From: Collimonas sp. PA-H2
GTDB lineage: Bacteria > Pseudomonadota > Gammaproteobacteria > Burkholderiales > Burkholderiaceae_D
Direction: 5' to 3'
DNA length: 64,000 nt
Assembly: GCF_002564105.1 (NCBI RefSeq)
Contig: NZ_PDBX01000001.1
Coordinates: 5,146,001 to 5,210,000 of the forward strand
A program made the translations under genes and the position numbers. Below the pieces are notes generated by a model, which had not been told where the DNA came from, searched no databases, and saw nothing but the letters and a program-made list of their open reading frames with translations. Each line of letters begins with the position of its first letter. The first letter of the stretch is position 1. Below, in pieces: positions 54,395-64,000 of the stretch.

Positions 54395-55414
54395 TCAATC
54401 TGTAAAGCCGGCCGGGTTTTGCGACTGCCAGCGCCAGGAATCGGTACAGATCGATTCCAGGTCTTCCTCTGCGCGCCAGCCCAGCAGTTCGGCCGCCCGT
54501 CCGGGATCGGCATAGCACGAGGCGATATCGTCCGGACGGCGCGGCGCCATATCGTAAGGCACCGGCCGGCCGCTGGCTTTTTCGTAGGCAGCGATGACTT
54601 CCAGCACGCTATAGCCGCGGCCGCTGCCGATATTCGCGGTGAAACTTTGTTGTTTGTCTTGCAGATAGTCGAGCGCCGCAAGATGCGCCTTGGCCAGGTC
54701 GACCACATGGATATAATCGCGCACGCCGGTGCCGTCGGCGGTCGGATAGTCGCCGCCGAATACCGGCAAGCTGGCGCTGCGCCTGGAGGCCACCCTGGCG
54801 ATATAAGGCATCAGGTTATCCGGATTGCCGCGCGGGTCTTCGCCGATCAATCCGCTCTTATGCGCGCCTACCGGATTGAAATAGCGAAGATAGGCGATTT
54901 TCCAGCGCTGGTCCGACTGTTCCAGGTCGCGCAATATCTGTTCGCCGATCAGCTTGGTCTGGCCATAGGGACTTGAGGCCGACAGCGGAAAGTGTTCGAG
55001 GATGGGCAAGGCGGCTGGATCGCCATACACCGATGCCGATGAGCTGAACACCATTTTTTCCACACCGGCATCGCGCATCGCCGTACATAGCGTCAGCAGG
55101 CTGTTCAGGTTGTTGGCATAGTATTCCAGCGGCTTGGCGACAGATTCCCCTATCGATTTCAACGCTGCGAAATGGATGGTTGCACCGATGCGGTAATCAC
55201 GGAACAAGCGTTCGGTGCCGGCGCGATCGCACAGATCCGCCTGCACGAAAACCGGGGTCTTGCCGGTAATTTTCTTGATGCGGTCCAGCACCAGCGGACT
55301 GCTGTTGGCCAGGTTGTCGACGCCAACCACCTCATGGCCGGCATTCAGCAGCTCAACCCAGGTGTGGGAACCGATGTAGCCGGTTGCCCCGGTGAGCAGG
55401 ATAGCTGCGTTCAT
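54395..55414 (-). CDS. galE: UDP-glucose 4-epimerase
   Basis: 339 aa. NAD+ site TGATGYIGSHTWVELL at residues 8-23, VGVDNLANSS, FSSSASVYGDP with catalytic Ser/Thr, YGQTK (Tyr-x3-Lys), and RDYIHVVDLAKAHLAAL. Interconverts UDP-glucose and UDP-galactose, for galactose use and surface sugars. Start at 55414 gives the family N-terminus; the open frame to 55486 has no likeness. Single gene between receptors and a small lipoprotein. Confidence 0.94.
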   Translation of the reverse strand: MNAAILLTGATGYIGSHTWVELLNAGHEVVGVDNLANSSPLVLDRIKKITGKTPVFVQADLCDRAGTERLFRDYRIGATIHFAALKSIGESVAKPLEYYANNLNSLLTLCTAMRDAGVEKMVFSSSASVYGDPAALPILEHFPLSASSPYGQTKLIGEQILRDLEQSDQRWKIAYLRYFNPVGAHKSGLIGEDPRGNPDNLMPYIARVASRRSASLPVFGGDYPTADGTGVRDYIHVVDLAKAHLAALDYLQDKQQSFTANIGSGRGYSVLEVIAAYEKASGRPVPYDMAPRRPDDIASCYADPGRAAELLGWRAEEDLESICTDSWRWQSQNPAGFTD

Positions 55415-55549
55415 ATTGTCTTTAAAGCAAAGCAAAAATGGATATAGGCAGAGAGAGTAAGTAGTTTTTTGAATCGAGGCAATCACAAGCTGTGCAAATG
55501 CCCGGAATAATCTCTGGCGCTACATGACAACAATGCAAATTTGGCAATT

Positions 55550-55738
55550 TCAGCGGCTGTCAGCCGACGCGGGATGGGCCGGGGCCAGGTGCGGCACCGG
55601 ATGCGCGTTCAGCGTCGCGGCGGGCATGGGGAAAGCCGGCGCCTGGAACATGGTGCTGGGGGCCACGCGAGGCTTGTCGGTTTTACTACACCCCAAAATG
55701 GCGAGGGAGAAGATCAGGAATATGGATCGTAATAACAT
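55550..55738 (-). CDS. Small lipoprotein, unknown function
   Basis: 62 aa. MLLRSIFLIFSLAILGCSK has a clear lipobox (Cys17); the mature part is Pro/Ala/His-rich. GGAG about 9 nt upstream of the ATG on the minus strand supports translation. Function unknown. It could be co-transcribed with galE. Confidence 0.6.
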   Translation of the reverse strand: MLLRSIFLIFSLAILGCSKTDKPRVAPSTMFQAPAFPMPAATLNAHPVPHLAPAHPASADSR

Positions 55739-55932
55739 TTCCGCTCCGTAGAAACATGATTGGTCAAAGGCGGGAAGGGTAATCTAGAAATCCGCCGGCT
55801 TCTGTGCGCAAGCTAACTTTGCTTATGGAAAATCGGCCAGGGGGCATATCCCATGCATACGGCCGCTTGCCAGCAGCAAATACAAAGCACCATTAGAATG
55901 CATGACTATCCGGATTTTTAGAAGGAAGCCGA

Positions 55933-56853
<921 letters not shown>

Positions 56854-56855
56854 AC

Positions 56856-57617
56856 ATGAATCTTCACTCTATCCGCGCGATCTATATGTTCGAGATGGCG
56901 CGCACCGGGCGTACGCTGATGCAGAGCATCGCTTCGCCGGTGATATCCACCGCGCTGTATTTCGTCGTGTTCGGCGCCGCCATCGGCTCGCACATGGTCA
57001 GCATCAACGGTGTCAGCTACGGCGCCTTCATCATTCCCGGCCTGATCATCATGTCGCTGATGACGCAAAGCACCGCGAATGCCTCGTTCGGTATCTACAT
57101 GCCGAAATTTTCCGGCACCATTTACGAGGTGCTGTCAGCGCCGATCTCCAGCGTGGAAATCGTCGGCGGCTATGTCGGCGCAGCGGCCACCAAATCGGTC
57201 ATCCTCGGCCTGCTGATCCTGGCCACGGCGCGGCTCTTCATTTCTTTCGAGATCGCCCATCCCTGGTGGATGATGGCCTTCCTGATCCTGATCGCCGTCA
57301 CCTTCAGCCTGTTCGGCTTCATCATCGGCGTCTGGGCCGACGGCTTTGAAAAGCTGCAGCTGATCCCGCTGATGATCGTCACGCCGCTGTCCTTCCTGGG
57401 CGGCAGCTTCTATTCGATCAACATGCTGCCGCCGTTCTGGCAAAAGATCGCCTTGTTCAATCCGGTGGTGTACCTGATCAGCGGCTTCCGCTGGAGCTTC
57501 TACGGCGTTGCCGACGTCAACGTGCTGATCAGCGCCGGCATGGCGCTGGCGTTCCTGGCGCTGTGCATGGGCGCGCTCTGGTGGATCTTCAAGACCGGCT
57601 ACCGCCTCAAGGGCTGA
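56856..57617 (+). CDS. ABC-2 exporter permease
   Basis: 253 aa with six TM segments: begins [20 protein letters not shown], then [22 protein letters not shown] and [25 protein letters not shown], the ABC2_membrane/YadH pattern. The start is 2 nt after the ATPase stop. Forms a YadGH-like exporter. A weak hairpin (57655-57673) and a terminator (57726-57755) follow. Confidence 0.93.
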   Translation: MNLHSIRAIYMFEMARTGRTLMQSIASPVISTALYFVVFGAAIGSHMVSINGVSYGAFIIPGLIIMSLMTQSTANASFGIYMPKFSGTIYEVLSAPISSVEIVGGYVGAAATKSVILGLLILATARLFISFEIAHPWWMMAFLILIAVTFSLFGFIIGVWADGFEKLQLIPLMIVTPLSFLGGSFYSINMLPPFWQKIALFNPVVYLISGFRWSFYGVADVNVLISAGMALAFLALCMGALWWIFKTGYRLKG

Positions 57618-57654
57618 TAAATAATTGCCAACCGGATTCATGATGGGGTCATAT

Positions 57655-57673
57655 TCGGGATACATAATCCCGA
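57655..57673. repeat. 7-bp inverted repeat after the exporter
   Basis: TCGGGAT-N5-ATCCCGA, no T-run. Possibly an operator for cpdB or an mRNA-stabilising hairpin. Confidence 0.35.
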
Positions 57674-57725
57674 CAATGCGTTACCTGGCCGATACATAAA
57701 ACCAGAACCACGCGCCCCACATGAC

Positions 57726-57755
57726 GAACGCGCCATCCAAGGCGCGTTCTCTTTT
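57726..57755 (+). terminator. Intrinsic terminator before the 5'-nucleotidase gene
   Basis: GAACGCGCC-ATCCAA-GGCGCGTTC followed by TCTTTT. Ends the exporter operon; 14 nt before the next start codon. Confidence 0.82.
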
Positions 57756-57769
57756 CCGGAGACCGTTTG

Positions 57770-59860
57770 ATGATCAATAAATTTGGCAAGCCGGCGCTGG
57801 CCGCCGTCGCCGCAATGACCGTGGCTGCCTGCGGCAGCAGTTCCTCCACGCTATCGACGCAGGTGCAGGAGGGCAGCGTGCTCAAGATGGCGATTCTTGA
57901 GACCACCGATATCCATTCCAATGTGCTCGGCTATAACTACTACGCGCTGGCGCCCGACGCCAGCCTGGGCCTGGACCGCACCTCGACCCTGATCCAGGGC
58001 GCGCGCGCTGAAAATCCCAACAACGTGCTGTTCGACGACGGCGACGTCATCCAAGGTACTTTGCTGGGCGACTACCAGGCGCAGGCCACGCCGGTCACCT
58101 GCAGCGGCACGCTGGCGGTGCACAAGGTGATGAATGCCCTCAAGTACGACGGCGGCGGCATCGGCAACCATGAATTCAATTACGGCCTGGGATTCCTCAG
58201 CCAGATCACCAATTCCGATCTGGGCGTGACCGGCGTCGCCAAGCCGGCCGGCACTTGCGGCGCACCGGCGTTCCCGCTGGTGCTGTCCAACGTCAACAGC
58301 GTCGCCAGCCAGAAGCCGATTTTCAATCCCTATGCCGTGATTCCCAAGCTGTTCGCCGCCACCACGCGGGACGGCAAGACCATCGAAGTGCCGCTCAAGG
58401 TCGGCATCCTCGGCTTCGTGCCGCCGCAGATCATGGACTGGGACCAGAAAAACCTGGCTGGCAAGGTATATGTCAACGGCGTGCAAGAGAGCGCTAACCA
58501 GTACGTACCGCAATTGCGTAGCGCCGGCGCCGATGTCATCGTCGCGCTCTCGCACGGCGGGCTGGACGCCTCGCCCTACAGCCCGAAGATGGAAAACGGC
58601 AGCCTGTACCTCTCGACCACCGGCATCGACGCGCTGCTGGTCGGCCACTCGCACCTGATTTTCCCGGCGGCGAAGGAAGCCAAAGCGCCGGCGCTGGACG
58701 CATCGCTGGCAGCTTTGCCTAAGAACATCGTCGACAGCAAGAACGGCTTTGTCAATAATGTGCCGACCGTGATGGCGCAGAGCTGGGGCCGTCGCCTCGG
58801 CATCATCAAGCTGACCTTGCAATATACAGGCGGCAAATGGGTGATCCAGCAACCCCTGACTACCGTCGAAGCGCGCGGTTTCAAATACAGCGACGGCGTC
58901 ACCAGCGTGGCGGCCGATCCCGCCATTGCGGCGCTGGTGGACAGCGAACACAAGGCCACCATCGCCTATGCGCAGCAGCCGCTCGGCACCACTACGGATT
59001 TCGAAATGTCGTCGTACTTTGCGCTGGCGGGCGATGTCGGCGCGATCCAGATCGTCAACCAGGCGCAGATCGACTACGTCAAGAATTTCATCGGCAGTTC
59101 CACCGAGGCCACGCTGGCCAGCTACAAGAACATCCCGGTGATCTCTTGCAGCGCGCCGTTCAAGGCCGGCCGCAACGGGCCGTCGGATTTCACGGATGTC
59201 GCGCCAACCGCATCCAAGGCGGCTCCATTTGCCTTGCAGGTGCGTAATCCCGGCGATCTCTACCTGTATAGCAACAACAATCTGCAGGCGGTGAAAATCA
59301 AGGGATCGGACCTCAAAAACTGGCTGGAAACCTCCGCTTCGCAGTTCGGCAAGATCGATCCCAACGCAACCGCGGAACAAGACCTGGTGCCTTCATATTC
59401 GTCCATCTACAACTACGACGTGTTCTACGCCGAAGGCAATGCGATGCAGTACCAGATCGACGTCACCCAGGTGGTCGGCAGCCGCATCGTCAACCTGACT
59501 TACCAGGGTAAGCCGGTGGCTGCCACGGATGATTTCATCGTCGCCACTAATGACTACCGCGCCAGCGGCGGCGGCAATTTCCCGGGCATCGACGGCAGCA
59601 AGACCATCATCAAGTCGCCGGACGCCAGCCAGGCGGTGGTCAGCGGCTACCTGCAAAAGCTCGGCAAGGTCACGCAGGCGAATAACGGCGGCGGCCAGAG
59701 CTGGAGCTTCGTCAAAGTGGCGACCAAGGGGCCGGTGATCCTGCGTTCGGCGCCGGGCAAGCTGGCCGTGGCGCAGGCGCTCGGCCTGAACCGCGTCGCC
59801 ACCGAGGGCGCTCTTGATCCCAGCGGCTTTTCCAAGTACGCGATCGACTTGAGCAAATAG
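57770..59860 (+). CDS. Lipoprotein 5'-nucleotidase/cyclic phosphodiesterase (CpdB-like)
   Basis: 696 aa, UshA/CpdB family. Lipobox VAAC (Cys21). Metallophosphatase motifs: ILETTDIHSNV (Asp/His), LFDDGDVIQGT, GIGNHEFNYGL, VALSHGG and VGHSHLIFPA. The C-terminal domain has the substrate-binding block GDLYLYSNNNL and TNDYRASGGGNFPG. It dephosphorylates nucleotides outside the cell or cyclic nucleotides. The ATG at 57770 has CGGAGA upstream; a TTG at 57767 precedes it. Confidence 0.92.
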   Translation: MINKFGKPALAAVAAMTVAACGSSSSTLSTQVQEGSVLKMAILETTDIHSNVLGYNYYALAPDASLGLDRTSTLIQGARAENPNNVLFDDGDVIQGTLLGDYQAQATPVTCSGTLAVHKVMNALKYDGGGIGNHEFNYGLGFLSQITNSDLGVTGVAKPAGTCGAPAFPLVLSNVNSVASQKPIFNPYAVIPKLFAATTRDGKTIEVPLKVGILGFVPPQIMDWDQKNLAGKVYVNGVQESANQYVPQLRSAGADVIVALSHGGLDASPYSPKMENGSLYLSTTGIDALLVGHSHLIFPAAKEAKAPALDASLAALPKNIVDSKNGFVNNVPTVMAQSWGRRLGIIKLTLQYTGGKWVIQQPLTTVEARGFKYSDGVTSVAADPAIAALVDSEHKATIAYAQQPLGTTTDFEMSSYFALAGDVGAIQIVNQAQIDYVKNFIGSSTEATLASYKNIPVISCSAPFKAGRNGPSDFTDVAPTASKAAPFALQVRNPGDLYLYSNNNLQAVKIKGSDLKNWLETSASQFGKIDPNATAEQDLVPSYSSIYNYDVFYAEGNAMQYQIDVTQVVGSRIVNLTYQGKPVAATDDFIVATNDYRASGGGNFPGIDGSKTIIKSPDASQAVVSGYLQKLGKVTQANNGGGQSWSFVKVATKGPVILRSAPGKLAVAQALGLNRVATEGALDPSGFSKYAIDLSK

Positions 59861-59914
59861 GTGCGGCCGGCGAGGTGCGGCCGGCGTAGGCGCAGCTCGC
59901 ATCTCCGATGTACC

Positions 59915-59945
59915 AAGCCCCGGTTGTACGGGGCTTGTCTTGTTT
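59915..59945 (+). terminator. Intrinsic terminator after the 5'-nucleotidase
   Basis: AAGCCCCG-GTTGTA-CGGGGCTT then GTCTTGTTT. It ends 7 nt before the next start codon, so the Sel1 gene's promoter likely lies inside or upstream of it. Confidence 0.8.
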
Positions 59946-59952
59946 GATAAAG

Positions 59953-60693
59953 ATGAAAACATATTCAAATCTGTCGGCGGCGCTGGTCTTCGGACTGCTG
60001 CTTGCCTCCTGTAGCGATCAGCAGCCGGCAGCGCCAGGCAGCGCGCAGCTGGAAAGCCTGGGCGTGCTGGCCAGGCAAGGCCGGCAGGCATCGGCTGTCG
60101 ATCAATTGCAGGCCTGGGCGCAGCGCGGCTCCGCAGTAGCGCAGCGAGAATTGGCCTTGGCCTACGAAGATACGGCGGCGAGCGAGAAGGATGCCGCCTT
60201 CTGGTTGAGCAAAGCCGCCCAGGGCGGGGACAGAGAAGCGGCTTTTGTGCTGGCCGGCGCTTACTACAACGGCAAGCTTGGCCTCGGCAAAGAGCCGGTG
60301 CTGGCCGCGCAATGGTACAAAAAGGCAGCGGCGCAGGATGACGAAAGAGCTGCCTTGATGCTGTCGCGCATGGCCAAATATGGCGAAGGCATGCCGCAAG
60401 ACCTGAGACAGTCCGTGTCCTGGCTGCAGCAAGCCAGCGCCAACGGCAGTGCGCAAGCCATGTTCCTGCTTTCCAACGCATATGCTGCGGGCGACGGCGT
60501 CCCCCAGGATCTGGCGCTGGCGCACAGCTGGCTGGAAAAATCCGCGCAGGGAGATTTTCCGCCGGCGCTGCAGTCGCTGGCGCTGGCCATGGATGCCGGA
60601 AGTCCGAATGCAGAGAAAAATCCAGAGCGGTCCTATCATTTGCTCAAGGAAGCAACTGAAGAGCGGCGCATGCACTGGGACAAGACGCAATAA
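59953..60693 (+). CDS. Sel1-repeat lipoprotein
   Basis: 246 aa. Lipobox LASC (Cys20); then about four Sel1/TPR-like repeats: AQRELALAYEDTAASEKDAAFWLSKAAQGG, AGAYYNGKLGLGKEPVLAAQWYKKAA, SRMAKYGEGMPQDLRQSVSWLQQAS, LSNAYAAGDGVPQDLALAHSWLEKSA (read by blocks). Likely a scaffold on the membrane periphery. The start at 59953 gives the leader; the open frame from 59908 is longer. Its SD is weak. Confidence 0.85.
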   Translation: MKTYSNLSAALVFGLLLASCSDQQPAAPGSAQLESLGVLARQGRQASAVDQLQAWAQRGSAVAQRELALAYEDTAASEKDAAFWLSKAAQGGDREAAFVLAGAYYNGKLGLGKEPVLAAQWYKKAAAQDDERAALMLSRMAKYGEGMPQDLRQSVSWLQQASANGSAQAMFLLSNAYAAGDGVPQDLALAHSWLEKSAQGDFPPALQSLALAMDAGSPNAEKNPERSYHLLKEATEERRMHWDKTQ

Positions 60694-60714
60694 TTCTTTG
60701 CCTCGACTACCTGC

Positions 60715-61470
60715 TCAGCTGCCGCCATAGCCCCCGACCGCGGCCAGCGGCGCTACTTTCTCCTGGATGCTGTTGAGCCAGGCGGTCCAGAACGCAGCCG
60801 ATGCATCTTCAAAGCCGGGGCCGAACTGTTCAGTGTCGGCGCGCAAGCGGGCAGGATCGATATCCTGCATATGGGCCAACTCGTGCGCATGGCCGATCAG
60901 CCAGCGCTCGATCATGCGGATATCGAACTCGGGATGAAACTGCAAGGCCAGGCAATTGCGGCCCCAGGCGAACGCCTGGTTGCGATAGCGGCTGCTGGCG
61001 GCAAGGTGCTTCGCACCTTTTGGCAAGTCGAAAGTGTCGCCGTGCCAGTGCAGCATCCTGAGCTCGGCGCCTATCAGTTTCCGGATATAGGGCCGGTCGC
61101 CCATATCTTCGCCTGCGCTCAAATGCTCCCAGCCGATTTCCTTGCCGGCAGAACCCGGGTAGACCCGTGCATGCAGGGCCGCCGCCATCAGTTGCGCGCC
61201 CAGGCAAATGCCGAGTGTCGGCAGATCTTCCAGCATGCGCGCGCGCAGCTATGCCACCTCGGTGCTCATATAAGGGTAGGTCTTGACGTCGTAGACCGAG
61301 ACCGGGCCGCCGAGAACGATCACCAGATCGGGATTCAATGGCGAGGTGGCGGCGAACGAAGCGACGCCGACATCGAAATAGGTGATGTCGAAGCCGCGCT
61401 GGCTCAGCAGTGGCGCCAGCTGTCCCAGGTCTTCAAATGCAACGTGCCTGAGCACGAGAGCGGTTTTCAT
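60715..61470 (-). pseudogene. Glutamine amidotransferase with one in-frame amber codon
   Basis: Class I GATase of about 251 aa. From 61470 the frame reads MKTALVLRHVAFEDLG... to TEVA, then TAG at 61249-61251 (codon 74), and continues in frame through ARMLEDLPTLGICLGAQLMAA. Nucleophile Cys89 in GICLGAQ, base His in QFHPEF. Only one stop breaks it, so a recent C-to-T change (CAG to TAG) or a sequence error is likely. Downstream part alone from ATG 61236 would lack the Gly-rich N-terminal half. Family members release ammonia from glutamine. Confidence 0.82.
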
Positions 61471-61858
61471 GGCGCTTTCAGGTTTTCTTTAAGATTTTCT
61501 GCAAAATAGTTCTTGTCCAGCGCCATCGCACGCTGCCGTGGCCGATGATGACAGACTCGCTATATTTTAACGTATACAACGATGCCGTCATAGAGCGTTC
61601 CGCAATCCGCTGGCACGCCGTTTGCGAGTTTGCGCACATCCGCGCCGGTTTGGCCTATCTGGCGCTCGCATCTTCGCTATATATTAAAAAATATAGTGAA
61701 ACCGTAATTTAGCGCCTATTCTCCCCTTGGCTTGCGGTGCAGCGGCGCCGGCCGGCCACAAGCCTGTCTTGGCAGGAAAACCATAATTAACGTTTTTGCC
61801 CCTATGGGGAATTTGCAGCTTGCCTCATAGGCGCGCTATAAATTAACTTGGAGAATTG
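61471..61858. other. 388-bp intergenic region upstream of the Rieske operon
   Basis: No gene seen. It holds two near-identical 14-mers TCGCTATAT(T/A)TTAA at 61557-61570 and 61674-61687, the second overlapping inverted arms CTATAT/ATATAG (61677-61696), and the CCTATG/CATAGG pair near 61801-61831. This points to a regulated promoter for the Rieske genes. Confidence 0.55.
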
Positions 61859-62953
61859 ATGTCATATGTGCCTATTTCTATAGCAACCGAATCGCAATAC
61901 CAGCAACGCCAGCAACAAGAGCAACACAGCGCGCCCGACATCAGCCCGCCGCGCGACAGCACATTCCATCCGGAAGACTGGAAAATCCTCAGCAAATTCT
62001 GGTATCCCGTCGCATTTTCCTCTGACCTGACCGACAAGCCGATCGCCGTGCGCCTGCTGGACGAGCGTCTGGTCGCCTATCGCGCCGACGGCAGGGTGGT
62101 GATCGCCAAGGATATGTGCGCGCATCGCGGCGTGCCCCTGAGCCTGGGCTGGGTCGAGGGCGAAAACATCGTCTGTCCGTATCACGGACTGCGTTACGGA
62201 CCGGACGGCAAATGCCGCCATATCCCGTCGCAGCCCGACGGCCATATTTCCGAGCGCCTGAAGATCTGCATGTATCCGACGCAAGAGCGCTACGGCCTGA
62301 TCTGGACCTCGCTTGGCGGCGGCCACGAAACCTTCCCGGAATTCCCGGCCTGGGATAATCTGGCTTTCCAGCAGATCCTGCCGCCATCGATAGATATCGC
62401 CGCTTCGGCCGGACGGCAGGTAGAGGGCTTCATCGACGTCGCCCACTTCGCCTGGATCCATGAAGCGACCTTTGCCGACCGCGACAATCCCTTTGTGCCG
62501 CAATATACCGCCGAGCGCACCGAGCGGGGCATGCACGCCGAATACATCAGCACGGTCAGCAATTTCCCCAAGCGCATGCAGCACCGCGCGCCGCCGGACT
62601 ACCTATGGCGCCGGGTGTTCAATATCGAACTGCCGTTCACCGCCAGCCTGACGGTCGATTTCCCCGAGGGCGGCGTACTGTCTATCCTGAATGCCGCCAG
62701 TCCGGTATCGGCCCGGTCGACGCGCCTGTTCGTGCCTATCACGCGCAACTTCGACCAGGACCAGCCCTTGCAGGAGGTGTACGACTTCAATCGCCAGATT
62801 TTCGAAGAAGACCGCGCGATCGTTGAAACCCAGCGCCCCGACGATCTGCCGCTGGACCGGGGCGTCGAGGCGCATATCCTGGCTGATCGCTCCTCGGGCG
62901 CTTACCGCCGCGCCATGAGCCTGCTCGGCCTGGGCAGCGCGTATTCGGGCTGA
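61859..62953 (+). CDS. Rieske non-heme iron oxygenase alpha subunit (VanA-like)
   Basis: 364 aa. N-terminal Rieske domain: Cys87-x-His89 (MCAHRG) and Cys106-x2-His109 (VCPYHG). The catalytic domain has the bridging Asp and Fe ligands in DVAHFAWIHEATF (Asp193, His196, His201), then a distal Asp expected in the C-terminus. Closest to single-component mono-oxygenases for demethylation of aromatics or cyclic compounds (VanA/DdmC). The start at 61859 has GGAG 5 nt upstream. Operon with rubredoxin and a reductase; substrate unknown. Confidence 0.9.
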   Translation: MSYVPISIATESQYQQRQQQEQHSAPDISPPRDSTFHPEDWKILSKFWYPVAFSSDLTDKPIAVRLLDERLVAYRADGRVVIAKDMCAHRGVPLSLGWVEGENIVCPYHGLRYGPDGKCRHIPSQPDGHISERLKICMYPTQERYGLIWTSLGGGHETFPEFPAWDNLAFQQILPPSIDIAASAGRQVEGFIDVAHFAWIHEATFADRDNPFVPQYTAERTERGMHAEYISTVSNFPKRMQHRAPPDYLWRRVFNIELPFTASLTVDFPEGGVLSILNAASPVSARSTRLFVPITRNFDQDQPLQEVYDFNRQIFEEDRAIVETQRPDDLPLDRGVEAHILADRSSGAYRRAMSLLGLGSAYSG

Positions 62954-63109
62954 CCCTCTCGTAACCCTGTAACCCTGTCGTAGGCAAGTTCGCCGCCGGC
63001 GCCGGGCAGGCGCCGTCTCTCATTGCCCTGGCCAGGCACTGAGAGCGGCAGCATGGCGCCGCGGCCATCTGAACCAGGCAAGAACCAACGTTATATCGAA
63101 GAGAACAAT

Positions 63110-63274
63110 ATGCGCAAATGGGAATGTGTAGTGTGCGGCTTCCAGTACGACGAAGCCGAAGGCATGCCGGAACACGGCATCGCACCGGGGACCAGCTGGG
63201 AAGATGTTCCGGACACATGGTTCTGTCCTGACTGCGGCGTCGCCAAAGCAGAATTCGAAATGGCGCCGGCCTAG
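63110..63274 (+). CDS. Rubredoxin
   Basis: 54 aa. Fe(Cys)4 site from Cys6-x2-Cys9 (CVVCGF) and Cys39-x2-Cys42 (CPDCGVAKAEFE), with the aromatic core YDEAEG...GTSWEDVPDTWF. A small cytoplasmic electron carrier. The start at 63110 yields the exact rubredoxin length; an earlier ATG at 63023 adds unrelated residues. Between the Rieske oxygenase and the reductase, it likely links them. Confidence 0.94.
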   Translation: MRKWECVVCGFQYDEAEGMPEHGIAPGTSWEDVPDTWFCPDCGVAKAEFEMAPA

Positions 63275-63314
63275 GCCGCAGCCATCGACCGTCATCCAAC
63301 CAAGAGGTTTCATC

Positions 63315-64000
63315 ATGGCACCAATCATCATCATCGGCAGCGGCATGGCCGGTTACACCGTGGCGCGCGAGTTCCGCAAGCTGAACCGGCAAACGCCGCT
63401 CACCATCATCAGCCGCGACTGCGGCAGTTTCTATGCCAAGCCCATGCTGTCGAACGCTTTTCAGCAGGGCAAGGACATGGCAGGACTGGTCAATTTCACG
63501 GCGCAGCAAATGGCGGAACAGCTGGACGCTACCGTCCTCAGCCATAGCGAAGTCGACACGATCGAACCAAATAGCCGCAGCATTACCGTGGCAGGGCAGC
63601 GCCTGCCGTATAGCGCGCTGGTGCTGGCGGTGGGAGCAGACCAGCGCCAGCTCAGGCTGGACGGCGACGGCGCCGCCGACGTCATGACGGTCAACGACCT
63701 GGCCGATTACGGCCGCTTCCGCCAGGCGCTGCATGGAATCCGCCGCGTCGCCATCCTTGGCGCCGGCCTGATCGGCTGCGAATTCGCCAACGACCTGGCC
63801 AACGCGCAGTTCGAGGTATCCCTGGTCGATCCGGCCGCTTGGCCGCTGAGCCGCCTGCTGCCACAGCAGGCCGGGCTGGCCATGGCAAACGCCTTGGCCG
63901 GGCTCGGGGTGGCGCTACATCTGGGCAAGACGCCGCAAGCCGTTACACGGCGCGACGGCGGCTACACCTTGCGCATGGCCGATGGCGATAGCCTGGAGGT
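63315..64000 (+). CDS. FAD-dependent rubredoxin reductase, 3'-truncated by window edge
   Basis: At least 228 aa, still open at base 64000. FAD site IIIIGSGMAGYTVAREFRK at residues 4-22, ALVLAVGADQR in the middle, and the NAD(P)H site VAILGAGLIGCEFANDLA. AAGAGG lies 7 nt before the ATG. Rubredoxin:NAD+ reductase-like; would pass electrons from NADH to rubredoxin. The C-terminus lies outside the window. Confidence 0.9.
   Translation, partial: MAPIIIIGSGMAGYTVAREFRKLNRQTPLTIISRDCGSFYAKPMLSNAFQQGKDMAGLVNFTAQQMAEQLDATVLSHSEVDTIEPNSRSITVAGQRLPYSALVLAVGADQRQLRLDGDGAADVMTVNDLADYGRFRQALHGIRRVAILGAGLIGCEFANDLANAQFEVSLVDPAAWPLSRLLPQQAGLAMANALAGLGVALHLGKTPQAVTRRDGGYTLRMADGDSLE

Noticed and set aside
57851..59380. 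509-codon minus-strand open frame opposite the 5'-nucleotidase gene
   Set aside because: Same reason: antisense shadow of a conserved enzyme.
61859..64000. Polyyne or alkane-hydroxylase cluster, because of the rubredoxin genes
   Set aside because: No membrane desaturase or hydroxylase with His boxes, acyl carrier protein or fatty acyl ligase is in the window; the oxygenase is of Rieske type.

Overview
The window is GC-rich chromosomal DNA from a proteobacterium. DUF4148, the DUF1800/DUF1501 pair, many LysR regulators, RegB/RegA beside a bo-type quinol oxidase, and extended-signal-peptide two-partner secretion fit Betaproteobacteria, order Burkholderiales, probably Oxalobacteraceae (Collimonas-like). 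This is inference from gene content, not a database match. No rRNA, tRNA, CRISPR array, integrase or complete insertion sequence was seen.

Layout. 1-3.3 kb: end of an ABC-2 export operon (ATPase, permease, NodT-type outer-membrane lipoprotein). 3.3-7.5 kb: SnoaL-like protein, LysR, exported isochorismatase-fold hydrolase, pirin, second LysR. 7.6-10.6 kb: an alpha/beta hydrolase carrying the whole fluoroacetate-dehalogenase residue set, in line with a LeuC/LeuD-type dehydratase pair. 10.6-16.4 kb: two GNATs, a small membrane protein, an MDR reductase, an ABM-fold protein, an exported S10 serine carboxypeptidase and an EF-hand protein. 16.6-20.2 kb: DUF1800 + Tat-type DUF1501, YbjQ, small membrane protein. 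20.2-25.5 kb: accessory cluster of a cupin-8 oxygenase (probably frameshifted), a glutathione-transferase remnant, a sulfotransferase, an Asp/Asn hydroxylase, a GNAT, a DUF6916-like protein and two tandem phage-collar proteins.

25.5-37 kb: two-partner secretion locus. The 2,532-residue exoprotein has 14 MBG-type repeats and an internal perfect 1,244-bp duplication. It is followed by its FhaC-type transporter, then a sulfotransferase and a divergent APS kinase that could supply its PAPS. 37-44 kb: two short-chain dehydrogenases divergent from a LysR, O-methyltransferase, DUF4148 protein, a stand-alone IS5-type N-terminal domain, TetR, small membrane protein and MHS-family symporter. 44.2-51.7 kb: respiratory operon cyoABCD-SURF1-regB-regA-RDD, closed by a terminator; CyoD has unusual His-rich and Met-rich tails. 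51.8-57.6 kb: two orphan periplasmic binding proteins, GalE, a small lipoprotein and an ABC-2 exporter. 57.7-60.7 kb: lipoprotein 5'-nucleotidase and a Sel1 lipoprotein. 60.7-64 kb: a glutamine amidotransferase gene broken by one amber codon, then a Rieske oxygenase-rubredoxin-rubredoxin reductase operon running off the window.

The items most worth testing are the dehalogenase/LeuCD cassette, the collar/hydroxylase/sulfotransferase cluster, the Rieske-rubredoxin pairing, the recent duplication in the exoprotein, and the metal-ligand tails of CyoD.
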